A DNA stretch of 64,000 bases from Neurospora intermedia (Eukaryota; Ascomycota; Sordariomycetes; Sordariales; Sordariaceae): the NCBI GenBank assembly GCA_037102815.1, contig BTPP01000007.1, forward strand, positions 1,178,001 to 1,242,000, given 5' to 3'. Under the pieces are notes generated by a model that saw only the letters and a program-made list of their open reading frames with translations, made no database searches and was not told the DNA's origin. Shown here in pieces: positions 1 through 9,728 of the stretch. Position 1 is the first letter of the stretch, and each line of letters opens with the position of its first letter. The position numbers were made by a program, and so were the translations under genes.

Positions 1-397
1 GGCCATTGGCCTTTGGTTGGATGTTGGTCTGGCTCAACCTTTGGGATGAATAGTAGATGATCCTCCTCCGAACTGTTGGAATTGGTTCTGAGAGATTTGG
101 GAATTGGGATTTCAGCTGACGGCCTTCATCTCTTCCATCGGCCGGTGCTTCGTCCTTGGGACCCTGCTTCCGCTTCCTGGGGCGCGCTGCTGGTGTTTCG
201 TCCACATGATGGGGATGCTCTTCTTTCTGAGCCTGTAGTGCCTTTCTGAAATTATCCCTAGTAAAGAAGGACTTGGCGGAAGTGTTGCGGTCAATGATAT
301 CTCCATTGTTGTTGTTGTCGTCGTCAACATTGGGAGTAGTGGCGGCAGCACTGGCAGCGGCAGCTAACAGCTTTTGCCGAGCAGCAAATGCACTCAT
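1..397 (-). CDS. N-terminal part of an unidentified protein, possibly Grc3-like (cut by window start)
   Basis: An open frame runs from an ATG at 397 leftwards off the window edge (about 132 codons, no stop). It begins MSAFAARQKLLAAAAS and continues with an Asp/Asn stretch, a basic RPRKRK patch that could be a nuclear localisation signal, and a segment TVRRRIIYYSS near the edge. An N-terminal SAFAARQ motif followed by low complexity recalls fungal Grc3 polynucleotide 5'-hydroxyl kinases (pre-rRNA processing). That is recollection, and the kinase domain lies outside the window. A second minus frame from 351 (79 codons) overlaps it but ends inside the window and has a less protein-like composition, so I chose this frame. 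The gene diverges from the RNA polymerase I subunit on its right, which would fit a shared ribosome-biogenesis promoter if the Grc3 idea is right. Function unproven. Confidence 0.5.
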   Translation of the reverse strand, partial: MSAFAARQKLLAAAASAAATTPNVDDDNNNNGDIIDRNTSAKSFFTRDNFRKALQAQKEEHPHHVDETPAARPRKRKQGPKDEAPADGRDEGRQLKSQFPNLSEPIPTVRRRIIYYSSQRLSQTNIQPKANG

Positions 398-1410
398 GTT
401 TTGTGTGTGTTGTCAGGTTGACTGCGTTCGACATTAGCAAAGTGGACATGGACCTCGACATTGGAAGTGGTACCTTACACAAAAATCACCGGTAGTGTTC
501 ACGTTGTTGGACTCGCGGTGACTGCCCGATGGTGGTTGTCTTTGGTTGTCATTTCTTCAGTTGAATTGAAAAAAAGGTTGGGGAAGATGGTGATTTTCCA
601 GCGAGCGACGTACTACGGCACAAGGTTGAGATGTGGATGATGAAGACTATTCAGATCATCAAAATCCCCCAAACATCAAATAGAGTGTTTTGGAGAAAAT
701 CATATCACAGATACTTGGAGTTTCGCAAATGAAATTTCCACGACTTGGTTGTCTGATGGTGGTGAAGTCAAAGTCAGAGCGATGATTTTCTGAAGAAAGG
801 CGAACACAGGCATCGTCTGGGTGTAATTCCCATCCTCATCATAGGCAACCCTTACCCTGACACTTTCTTAGTGGATGAGGGTTTGACATAAAAAACGACA
901 CTATCGAAGCTGTGATGCCCCACATTCCGCTCTCACACCTAACCAATCAGACTCCTCAATCTCCTAATTTTTTCTGGTCAAGCAGCAACCTCGAGCGACC
1001 CTTGATTTCACACTCCACTCCCAATCCCGCTCGCGCATCTGATATTCCAGCGTGTTTGATACGCGACGGGCATCATTCCCTCCCGCCTGCCTCTGTTTCT
1101 GTCTTCTGCGTGAGGAACAACAAAAGACGACAGAGGGCAGAAGAGGAACAGCGCATCATTTCTGCATCGGCAGCAAAAGCACTTCAAAAAAGCACTTCAA
1201 CACACTGTAGTGTAAATCCCGACCCCACATCCAGACTTTTTAGCACAGGTCTTCAACTGCACCAAACTGCACCATTCATCCCTGCACATCGTAGCACTCA
1301 ATTGTTCGAGACAGCGCCTTTCCGTCTTGGACACTCACTCCACCTAATTTTTCTTCCATCACCACCTTAATTCTTTTCCCTTTCTTTACAATCCAGATAA
1401 GCCGCCCCCC
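398..1410. promoter_or_regulatory. Divergent intergenic region between the truncated gene and rpa34
   Basis: About 1 kb between two divergently transcribed starts. The last 300 nt before the ATG at 1411 are pyrimidine-rich with little purine runs, typical of fungal 5' UTRs, and end in a C run directly before the ATG. A 152-codon plus-strand frame (912-1370) has random-looking composition and I do not call it a gene. No TATA box or factor site could be assigned. Confidence 0.5.
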
Positions 1411-3222
1411 ATGGCTGGTCCTCGCGCACCCATCGGAACCCTTTCCCAGCACGCCGCCAACGCCGCTGCCCTGGCCCGCAACACCTCCACCAACGTCTTC
1501 TCCCAGCAAAAATCACAACTCAAGTCCAAAAAGGGCAAGCAAGAAGAGAGCGACAGCGATTCAGACAGCAGCTCCTCCAGCAGTGACGACAGCGGTAGCG
1601 ACAGCGATTCCGAAACAAAGCCCGAACCCACCGCCGACTGGGCCAGCAATCTGAAGAAGACGAACATGGCGCAAACAAAATCCACCAAGGCCGCCGCCTC
1701 GCCTGCCCCTAAAAAGGCCAAGGCAGAACCCGTCAAGGCCAAGCCAGTAGCCACCAAGAAGGAAGAGTCCGAGTCCTCGTCCTCGTCCGAATCCGCATCT
1801 GAGTCCGAGTCCGAGTCTGAATCGGAGGTCGAGGACAAGAAGAAGCCTGTCAAGAAAGCGGAAGAGAAGAAGCCAGCGGCGCCAGCGGTGAAGAAGGCGG
1901 CCAAGAAGGACGAGAGCAGCAGCGAGTCTAGCAGCGACGAGGAGAGTGGAAGTGGGTCGGACGACAGCAGCAGCGACGACGAGGAAGAGAAGACCAAGCC
2001 TGCGCCCAAGGCTACACCAAAGACTGCGCCTGCGAAGACCAAGCAGCAGACTGCCAAGCAACCCACACCCTCATCAGAGGATTCAGAGGAAGGATCAAGC
2101 TCAGAGAGCGAGAGCGATGAGGAGCCGGCACCAAAAGCCAACACTAGCGCCAAACTTGCAAAGCCCGCCAGCAAGACCCCCGAGCCCACCAAGGCCAAGC
2201 CAGTGGTCAATGGTACCTCAAAGTCCAACGAGACCGTGAGCAAGTCCGACGACGAGTCATCGTCATCGTCTGAGGAGGAGTCAGGTTCCGAGGAAGAGTC
2301 GTCTTCCGACGAGGAGATGGCCGATGCTCCCCAGCCCAAGGCGGCCCCTAAAAAGACTTCGGGGTATGTGTTCCCCGCGCGAATTGTACCAGATAACGTA
2401 TACAATACTAACAGACATCACAGTCCTCAACTGCCCCAGGTGATCGCACCAAACTTCCACATGCGCAAGGCTGATGCCAACGCCGACGCCAAGGACGTCG
2501 CACGAACATTCCAAAAGGCCCAAAGCGAGGGCAAGCAGATCTGGTACTTCACCGCCCCAGCCTCGATCCCCATCGAAGTCATCCAGGAGCACGCGCTCCC
2601 TCTCAGCAAGATTCAGTCCGGCGAGCCCATCATCACCCACAACGGTGCCGAGTATAACGCCACCCTGGAAGAGGGCACCACCCTCCACTCCATCCAGGTC
2701 CTCCTCCCCACCGAGTCCGGCGACAAGTACGAGCTCATGAAGCAGCCCATCGCCCAGGCGCTGCACATCAAGCGCGTCACCCGCCTCAACCCCGCGGCCG
2801 CCGCCACCGCTGCCGTCTCCGCTCCCGCAACCGGCAATGCCCCTCGCCCTCAGCCCGCCGGTCTCAAGGCGCGATTCCACCCCATCGGCGCCTCCCCGGC
2901 TGTTCCCATGGGCAAGATCGGCGCTGATGCCGTCGGTGAAGCTGCTGATTCCGACGTCGACATGGCTGAGGCTGCCCCTGCCAAATCGTCCAAGAAGCGC
3001 AAGAACGAGACTGTTTCCGAGGACGCTCCCAGCAAGAAGACGAAGAAGACTAAGGAGCCCAAGGAGCCCAAGGAGACCAAGACCTCCAAGAAGGCTAAGT
3101 CCGAGACGCCTATTGCTCCCCCCGCTGTTCCCGCTGCTGCTGCGGCCAAGAAGACGTCCGTCACTCCCAAGAAGATCACGCCCATCCTGCCTCCTTCTAT
3201 TCCCCAGCCGAAGAGCTCTTAG
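1411..3222 (+). CDS. rpa34: DNA-directed RNA polymerase I subunit RPA34.5 homologue
   Basis: Predicted nucleolar subunit that pairs with RPA49 to form the TFIIF-like module of RNA polymerase I. A 60-nt intron (2364-2423: GTATGT donor, ATACTAAC branch point, CACAG acceptor) interrupts the frame in phase 2. It has no stop and is a multiple of three, so it is invisible as an ORF break; the spliced product is 583 aa. Residues 1-315 are a Lys/Ala matrix with six or more Ser/Asp/Glu blocks, like Nopp140/SRP40. Residues ~319-440 match the Rpa34 fold: VIAPNF entry, IWYFTAPASIPI, the PLSKIQSG turn and an HIKRV strand. A conserved GLKARFHPIG motif follows, then a Lys-rich tail, as in yeast Rpa34. The acidic N-terminal region is far longer than in yeast (whole yeast protein ~233 aa). 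The start has ATGG context after a C run. Confidence 0.82.
   Translation: MAGPRAPIGTLSQHAANAAALARNTSTNVFSQQKSQLKSKKGKQEESDSDSDSSSSSSDDSGSDSDSETKPEPTADWASNLKKTNMAQTKSTKAAASPAPKKAKAEPVKAKPVATKKEESESSSSSESASESESESESEVEDKKKPVKKAEEKKPAAPAVKKAAKKDESSSESSSDEESGSGSDDSSSDDEEEKTKPAPKATPKTAPAKTKQQTAKQPTPSSEDSEEGSSSESESDEEPAPKANTSAKLAKPASKTPEPTKAKPVVNGTSKSNETVSKSDDESSSSSEEESGSEEESSSDEEMADAPQPKAAPKKTSGYVFPARIVPDNVYNTNRHHSPQLPQVIAPNFHMRKADANADAKDVARTFQKAQSEGKQIWYFTAPASIPIEVIQEHALPLSKIQSGEPIITHNGAEYNATLEEGTTLHSIQVLLPTESGDKYELMKQPIAQALHIKRVTRLNPAAAATAAVSAPATGNAPRPQPAGLKARFHPIGASPAVPMGKIGADAVGEAADSDVDMAEAAPAKSSKKRKNETVSEDAPSKKTKKTKEPKEPKETKTSKKAKSETPIAPPAVPAAAAAKKTSVTPKKITPILPPSIPQPKSS
2364..2423 (+). other. 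Frame-preserving intron of rpa34
   Basis: GTATGT donor, ATACTAACAG branch point and ACATCACAG acceptor; 60 nt with no in-frame stop. Removing it joins TSG directly to PQLPQVIAP, the start of the Rpa34 fold. If retained it would add 20 residues without a frameshift. Confidence 0.8.
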
Positions 3223-3883
3223 AGAGGTGCTTCTTCGAATCGAGTCTAGTCTAGTCTGTCCGTCAACAACGACGACTGCGCAGTAAGCGAGAGGATATGT
3301 GGCTCCGGCCCCGGTGTCCATCTCCCACCAGATTTTCCTCCGTTCGCTATACGTCGTGCTGCGAGTCTGTCTTCTTCCTTCACCGCCGCTATTTCTTAAG
3401 CGATCAAGGTGGGAAGAAGGGACGGTGATAGCGCGGAGATGCCAAAATGCTCGGTGTCCTGGAGCGTAGCAGCAGCAGCACTAACCACCCAGGCAGGAAT
3501 GTATCGACGGAGCGATAAGGTCAGGGGGGGTGGGTGGATGAAGGAATGGTAGTGTAGTGTAGATCTGATGGACGCCATGTCATGCTGTTCGAGTCATGTG
3601 TATGTACATACCAGCATTAACCATCCGGGAAAGTTGTTGTTTGTTGTATGTTTGCGATTTGTCAAGCCATGTTTGAAGAAGAAGAAGAAGAGTCGGTAGG
3701 CTAGTCGGTCGATGGGCCACAAGGGCGGCGTTCAAAATTATCATCATCTGTTTATTCACACAAAGGTCATACATATAGAGAGGTTATGTCATGGATCGAT
3801 GTCAATATCAACTTGGTGTTGTACCTGTTCAAACCTGACTATATAGCCATCTGCTGGGAAAAGTTCAGGTAGAAGGGGGAGAG

Positions 3884-3915
<32 letters not shown>
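3884..3915 (+). repeat. A homopolymer, 32 nt
   Basis: Uninterrupted run of A between GGGGGAGAG and GAAGATGG, about 660 nt after the rpa34 stop codon. Confidence 0.95.
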
Positions 3916-3917
<2 letters not shown>

Positions 3918-4216
3918 AGATGGACGTACATATGCATGCATGCTATGGTACATGTACCTAGGTATGGTTTTCCGTCGTTCAAGGCGTGTTATATATGTGT
4001 ATGTAGATGCTAGAGTCTTTCTTATGCATGCACATGGTTCCTTGCATGGGCTGGTTCGGCACAGGTACCCGGTACTACGTATTATGTCGGGGTACCTTAC
4101 TGTGCCTTGGTTTTCCCGGACTTTATATACCTACCTAGAGAGGGAGAGAGAGGGAGGGCAAGGGCCAGTGAAGAAAGAGTAGACTAGGAGGCGGACAAAG
4201 AAAGTGCAAGCTGAAG

Positions 4217-4245
<29 letters not shown>
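4217..4245 (+). repeat. A homopolymer, 29 nt
   Basis: Uninterrupted run of A, preceded by AAGCTGAAG and followed by GAAACGGGG. Confidence 0.95.
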
Positions 4246-4247
<2 letters not shown>

Positions 4248-4463
4248 AACGGGGGGAGGGGGTAAAGAGAGATATCATGAGAAGGATAAAAGAGAGAAAT
4301 CAAGAGAAAAGCGATGAATAAATGGATATCACTACATCATAATATCCAGCAGCAAGATTACGTTCAGGTACACCTTCACACAGTGAATTGGGATAGATAG
4401 ACTTGATAATCGGTATCTGCTATCGAAGTGGTCGTCGATAAATGCAACAACAAAAGAGATAGG

Positions 4464-4534
<71 letters not shown>
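4464..4534 (+). repeat. A homopolymer, 71 nt
   Basis: The longest homopolymer in the window: 71 consecutive A. It reads as poly-T downstream of the minus-strand wall-protein gene. The exact length may reflect assembly or sequencing slippage. Confidence 0.9.
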
Positions 4535-4536
<2 letters not shown>

Positions 4537-4837
4537 AACTCGAAAGGCAAAGACCAAAATTGCAAATGCTAATATAAAAATAAAAATCAAAGACTATTTC
4601 CTCCCCAATGGTATCAAACCCTTTTTGTATCCCCATCCGCTTCCAAATTCCAAACAACTTAAAAACCCCAGACGTATGTATAGATAGGTATTCACAAAAG
4701 AAATTTTCCCTTCTTCACAAAAACACACACAAACTAGTGGATCAAAATCCTTGGGCCAGCCCCCCTTCTCATATCCCATTCCATTCCTAGCAAAGCTCCT
4801 CTCCTCTCCCCCTTGTCCTTCCCTTGCATCGGTTGGC

Positions 4838-7285
4838 TTATGCAGAAGCACCAGCAACAGCAGTACCAACCGCCGGCCCATCCACCGTCTTCGTCACCGT
4901 TTCCTTGACCGTCTGCATCTGTGTTGCCGTCACCGTCTGCGTCTCCGTCTCCGTAACAGTCGTCATCTCATTATGAATCAACGTATCCGTCACCCTAACA
5001 GTCGAAACCTCCTTTTTTGTTTCAGTGACCGTAACCGTTTCCTTTGTGGTTATTGTTGCTGTTGCTGTTGCTGTTTCTGTAACCGTCTGCACCACCGCCT
5101 TTGCTTCTTGCGTTTGCGTAGCTGTAGCTGTCTCGGTGACTGTTACCGAGATAGAGACTGTCACTGCAGTTTGGCTGGCAGCGTCAGAAGTACTGGCAGA
5201 AGCGGCAGGACTGGTAGAAACAGCAGGACTACTTTGGTCGGCTGGAGCAGAAACAGCAGCCAACTTGACATTGTTGCCATATACATTCAACTCGTTCTTA
5301 TGACCGGGGGAGTACTGGTACTGAGGGGGTTTGAACAGGCGGTCGACTGTTGCCCAGTATTGTGCTTCTGATGCTTGTTGCTGTTGTTGTTGAGGGTCGA
5401 GAGAGATAGTAGGAGTAGGAGCGGCGGTGGTGGTGACCTTGGCGGCTACTTTGATGGCGTTGCCGGCGACGATGTCCGTGGGAGCAGAGGGAGCAGAGGG
5501 AGCTGAAGGGGCGGAAGGAACGGAAGGAGCAGAGGGAACATCGATAGGTTGAGTGGGAGCTGCAACAAAGGCATCGTAAGAGAGCAAGTCTGTCACGGTA
5601 CCGGTGACGGGGATGATTACGAGCGGGTCGTCGTCGGTGGTGCTGCTGGGAGACGCGGCGCTGCTGGTGATGATGGGAGCGCTGGTTGTGATGCTGCTGC
5701 TGCTGGTGGTGGTGGTAACGTCGCTGGTGGTGGTGGTCACGGGAGCAGAAGCTGAAGATGGGCCTGAGAGTGAAGAGCCTGTAATGTAGAAATACTTTGG
5801 TTAGGAAATGTCGTGGAATGAGAGGAAAAGGAGGTATGGTGGAGAAGGGGGAGTGGTGGTAATAGGAGGGGGGGGCTTACTACTGCTGACAGTCGAAGAG
5901 ACGCTACCGGTCGACGAAAGGATGCTGCTGCTCGAGGCGACTAGAGGCATACTAATGACGGAGCTGAAACTCAACGTAGGCTCCACGCTGTTGACGGAAG
6001 AAAAAGTAAAAGATGAAGTCGTAGCTACAGATGACACAGCCGGATGTGCCGAGCTAGGATCGATGGTGAAAGTGATGGGGTAGGTGTTGCCGCCATCCGT
6101 GACAGTAGCAGTCACCGTAATGAATGTCTTGCTGCTGTCAGTAGTAGTTGTAAGAGGCAAGCTCGCCAAGGAGGACGAAGTGACCGACGCAGACGAAGAA
6201 ACGGGAGGCTGGACCGCAACAACACTCGATGAAGATGAGGCGATCGCAGAGCTCGTCGTAGGCGGCACCGGGGCAATGACCGAGGAAACTGCAGCAGAAG
6301 TAGTGATAGCGCTCGACGACGATAAAGGTACCCCTCCAGAAGGAGGAGGCTCAACAACGGTAACAGTCACCGTCACCGGACCGACGCTCTGAGTACCAGA
6401 ACTGCTGCTCTCAGATCCATAAGGAGGAGGCACCGTCATGGTCGTCGTGCCGGCAGATTGCGTAACCACCACTGTCTGGGTGACCTCTACCTCTCCTCCA
6501 CTACTACTACTACTTCCTCCGATGGGAGCAGCCACAGACCCCAAAACCTTTGCCGCCTCATCCGGCTCGTAGCAATCAATCACGACGCCTTGGACGGTAG
6601 TCATGGGCATGACGAAGCATTTCTTGCCACTACCGCACTGAGCCACGTTGAACTTGCCCTGGGCGTTGCAGTAGGCACGACCACCCTGCACACAAGCCGC
6701 CTGGCCGGGTGTGCAGGTGGTGTCCTTGGTGAGACTGGCGAACTGCTCGTTGTAGCGGCGGGCGTCGGCGAGGTTCTTGGCGTAGATCTCGGGGGAGACG
6801 GTGGTGGTAGCGGAGGGGAGGGCACCGGTCACGGCGGTAGGGAGGTCGTTCAGGATGTTGCTGCTGGTGACGGCGGGTTCGTTTGGTTGTTGAGTGTTCG
6901 AGGCCGAGGCGGATGATGATGTTGCTGCTGCCGCTGACGATGAGCTGGCTGAACCTGATACCGTCACAAACACTCCTCCCCCAGGCGCGCCTGCGACACC
7001 ACTACTGCTAGCCACAGCCGCCCCCGTCGATGTCGATGTCGAAGACTTTCCAAAGTCACTCGGAAAGTCTGTCGTGACGCCAATAAACCCTGGTATTGTG
7101 TAGGATACCACAATTGTCGTCGATCCACCGCCGCCCTCTGCTAATGTTGTTGTCATTGTCCCATCCTCATCATGCCGTTTCTGCCACGCCGCTTGCCTCC
7201 GTGCTTCACGACTCCCGAGAGGACCAGCCTCAGCAGCGGTTGTCAAGAGGCCGACAAGACCCAATATTGTTGTGGCGGGTCGCAT
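4838..7285 (-). CDS. Secreted Ser/Thr-rich cell-wall protein with CBM19-like chitin-binding module
   Basis: Two exons (7285-5881 and 5778-4838) joined by a 102-nt intron with a GTAAGC donor and TTACAG acceptor; phases match and give 781 aa. The ATG at 7285 was chosen over an upstream frame extension because it opens a signal peptide (hydrophobic core ATTILGLVGLL, cut near AEA-G), followed by a QKR Kex2-like site at about residue 35. Residues ~190-238 form a six-cysteine module (CTPGQAACVQGG...YCN...QCGSGKKCF...DC) resembling family 19 carbohydrate-binding modules, which bind chitin. The rest is almost all Ser, Thr, Val, Ala and Pro, presumably O-glycosylated. The last ~150 residues are a degenerate TVTET/TATAT repeat. 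I see no clear GPI signal or C-terminal transmembrane segment, so wall linkage is uncertain. Likely function: cell-wall structure or chitin contact, no catalytic domain seen. Confidence 0.75.
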
Positions 7286-9728
7286 TTCGTTGGTGGTTGT
7301 TGGTGTTGTTGTGATGCTCGAGTGGGTATATATGCGTGTATGGGTGTAACCGATGGTCCGAGACCCGGAGGACCCACGAATAGTCTTGAGAAAAGAGAAA
7401 AACTGAATTGAACCCCAAATTTGCGTGTTTATCCTCCGTTGAATCAAATTATGGTGTAAAAGTGAGAGAATCGAAATGATCGACACCGACCAGTCGGGTA
7501 GGACCAAGATCCCCCTTCGGTTGTTCCTGAAGGCGTAAGGCGGGCGAAGGACGGATGATCTCGTGGAAGCGGTGGTAAACTTGACGAAAGGAGATCAATT
7601 GCCCTTCTTTGTGTTACTACTCCTCTTCACCAACGGGATCCAATATGATTTGTAACGTGTGTGGTGGGCGGTTAAACTTCCCAAACAACGTGGAAGTCGA
7701 ATGTGTGGGGACAACGGAAGTAAACGCTTGTATAGTGAAAACAGACGCCGATGATGATGAGTAATGACGAGTGAAGGAAAGGAGAGAACTGATAGAGAGA
7801 AAAAAAAAGATGATCAAGTTCCAGAAACCAAAAAGTCAGAGCCAGAGAATACAGACCAAAGAAAATATGGGGAGAGAGAAAAGGGAGAAGAAGAAGAGAG
7901 AGAAATTTCAAAGCAGAGAAGAAGATATCATGAGCCAGTACCTAGCCCAACTCCAAAGCCGCCCCAAAGGTGGTGCCTCTTCTTCGTTGGGCTAGCTGTG
8001 TACCTCTAGCTAGCTAGCTCCAGAAAAAACCACATGGTCCTCGATGCAAGATGCGATGACAGGTAATGTCGCGTCACGAAACCCACGCACCATTCCTCTT
8101 TCGAGAAAGCCGCTGCCGCCCTATGAGAATCTCTCCCAGGCCCCCAGTCCTTGATTGTCTCCTTTGGATCGGGTTGCCCAGAGAATTGGGCAGGGGTGTA
8201 TGTAGGCATGGTAAGAGACGCTGCGCAGCATCGTGAAATCACTGGATAGCCGGCGGCCAACTTTCTCGACCGGCCAAGCATCGTGATTAATTATCCGGTG
8301 TATGCCATGGATATGGACAGGGGGGTGGGGAAAGCGTATGTAGTACCGCATGGAAGAAAAAGTGCCTAGACTTTCTTTCGTTCGACTGGCCCAGTCACTC
8401 ACTGTAGGTCGTCGTTGGTCGTCTTTGGAGTCAATACTGTAGTGTACACTAGGTGAATATCCACTTGCTCGGCATATCGATCCAGGCACACAACTTGGCC
8501 ATGGGGAGATAGTATGTATGCCATTTCCTCACTGGATGCCCTGCTAACAAAGACGCCCTCATTCCTCGTCAGTCAGGTTTCTCCGCGCATATGATTTCGT
8601 ATCGAGTCAGTTCTTAGTGTCCTTTTTGGGCGCTTCGTGGCCAAGCGTTCTTTGTCTTCGACTAGGTAAGGGGACACAGGATCAGCGAGTGACTGGTGGT
8701 CGTTCGTTCACCGTCCGTCACTCACTGGAGCGTGAAAAAAGAAGAAGAAAATCATCAAACCAACGAAGTCCCCTTGTCTTTCTCCTCCCCGGGACCTTTG
8801 TTTCCCAAAATAAGCATTCTCTCTCATTTCACGAAGCTCATTGGTTGAACCAGCTTGGAACCGCCAAAAAACGGGTTACAGCCGCCCGCGATTCAGGGCC
8901 AATCATTCTCGACTGACGGGGGTGTTCCTGAGGCTCTTTTTGGGGATCGAGGACAAAACCCCTGCATTGGGGTTGCTTGGGCGGATGCGGATGCCGATGT
9001 AACGTCAGCACTTTTGCTTCTTGCTTTTGCTTTGCTATGAGCTTACCAGGTACTTGCCGCTCACCGGACGGACACCCGCTCTTGCATGCCTGTGTAGCGG
9101 CGCTTGATGAGGAAGATTTGAGGATTAATTCAAATTACAGGATGTTGGACATCTCCTCTCGGCGCATATTTTGTAGACTTGATGTTGGCCCAAAAGGTCC
9201 ATCTATGGATATATACAAGACCGGTGGTCATCTGGATGAGATGATAAATCCGTGATGCATCCTTCGCCTTCTTTCCTCTGCTCTTTTCCCCTTTCAAGTG
9301 ATGATGATGATGATGATGCTGATGGTTATCCAACCAAGACATGTGCCATTCCCGATGTGTGAACCGGCGCCAGCAATAGATTGAGTTTTTGTACCGTTCC
9401 ACCCAAGACTCCCATGTGAATGAATGCTTGCCACCCAGCAGCGCCCATGCCAAACATCTACTTGAATAATGCTGTAAATTTATATTGAATCTCTTTTTTT
9501 TTTTTTTTGTTCACAACTTCATCCACACGGCTGCTTTCCAAACACACCATGCACATGCTCCACCTGACACTCTTATCTAATACCTCTACTCATCCACCAT
9601 CTGCTGATTCCCGGCTCCTCTGTCCGCACTGATCCATGCATCCCGAACAAACACTCACAACAGCAACAGCAGAACCATCAAGCCACCCACGACTCCCACG
9701 GCCCCGGACATGACGCTACCTCGTCGCA
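7286..9728. other. Intergenic: wall-protein promoter and dim-2 downstream region
   Basis: About 2.4 kb upstream of the wall-protein gene and beyond the dim-2 stop. It contains purine-rich (GAGA) sequence at 7790-7930, a CTAGCTAGCTAG stretch near 8008, a short TGA/ATG microsatellite at 9299-9318 and a T tract near 9492. Frames of 60-120 codons on both strands have no recognisable protein features. Confidence 0.5.
9299..9318 (+). repeat. (TGA)n microsatellite
   Basis: About six and a half TGA/ATG triplets in the intergenic region downstream of dim-2. Confidence 0.85.

Larger units (their letters stand above)
3223..4837. other. Convergent 3' intergenic region with three long A tracts
   Basis: Lies between the 3' ends of rpa34 (plus) and the wall-protein gene (minus). 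It holds 3' UTR-like AT-rich sequence, three long A homopolymers (listed separately), a GA-rich stretch near 4138-4200 and no credible coding frame. ORFs here are homopolymer artefacts (for example a poly-Phe frame). Confidence 0.6.

Noticed and set aside
1386-2405. Minus-strand 339-codon Ser-rich frame antisense to rpa34
   Set aside because: Shadow of the repetitive Ser/Asp codons of the plus-strand gene; no family features.
4332-4565. Minus-strand poly-Phe frame
   Set aside because: Translation of the 71-nt A homopolymer, not a protein.
8008-8022. CTAGCTAGCTAG palindromic stretch
   Set aside because: Too short and simple to assign to any element.
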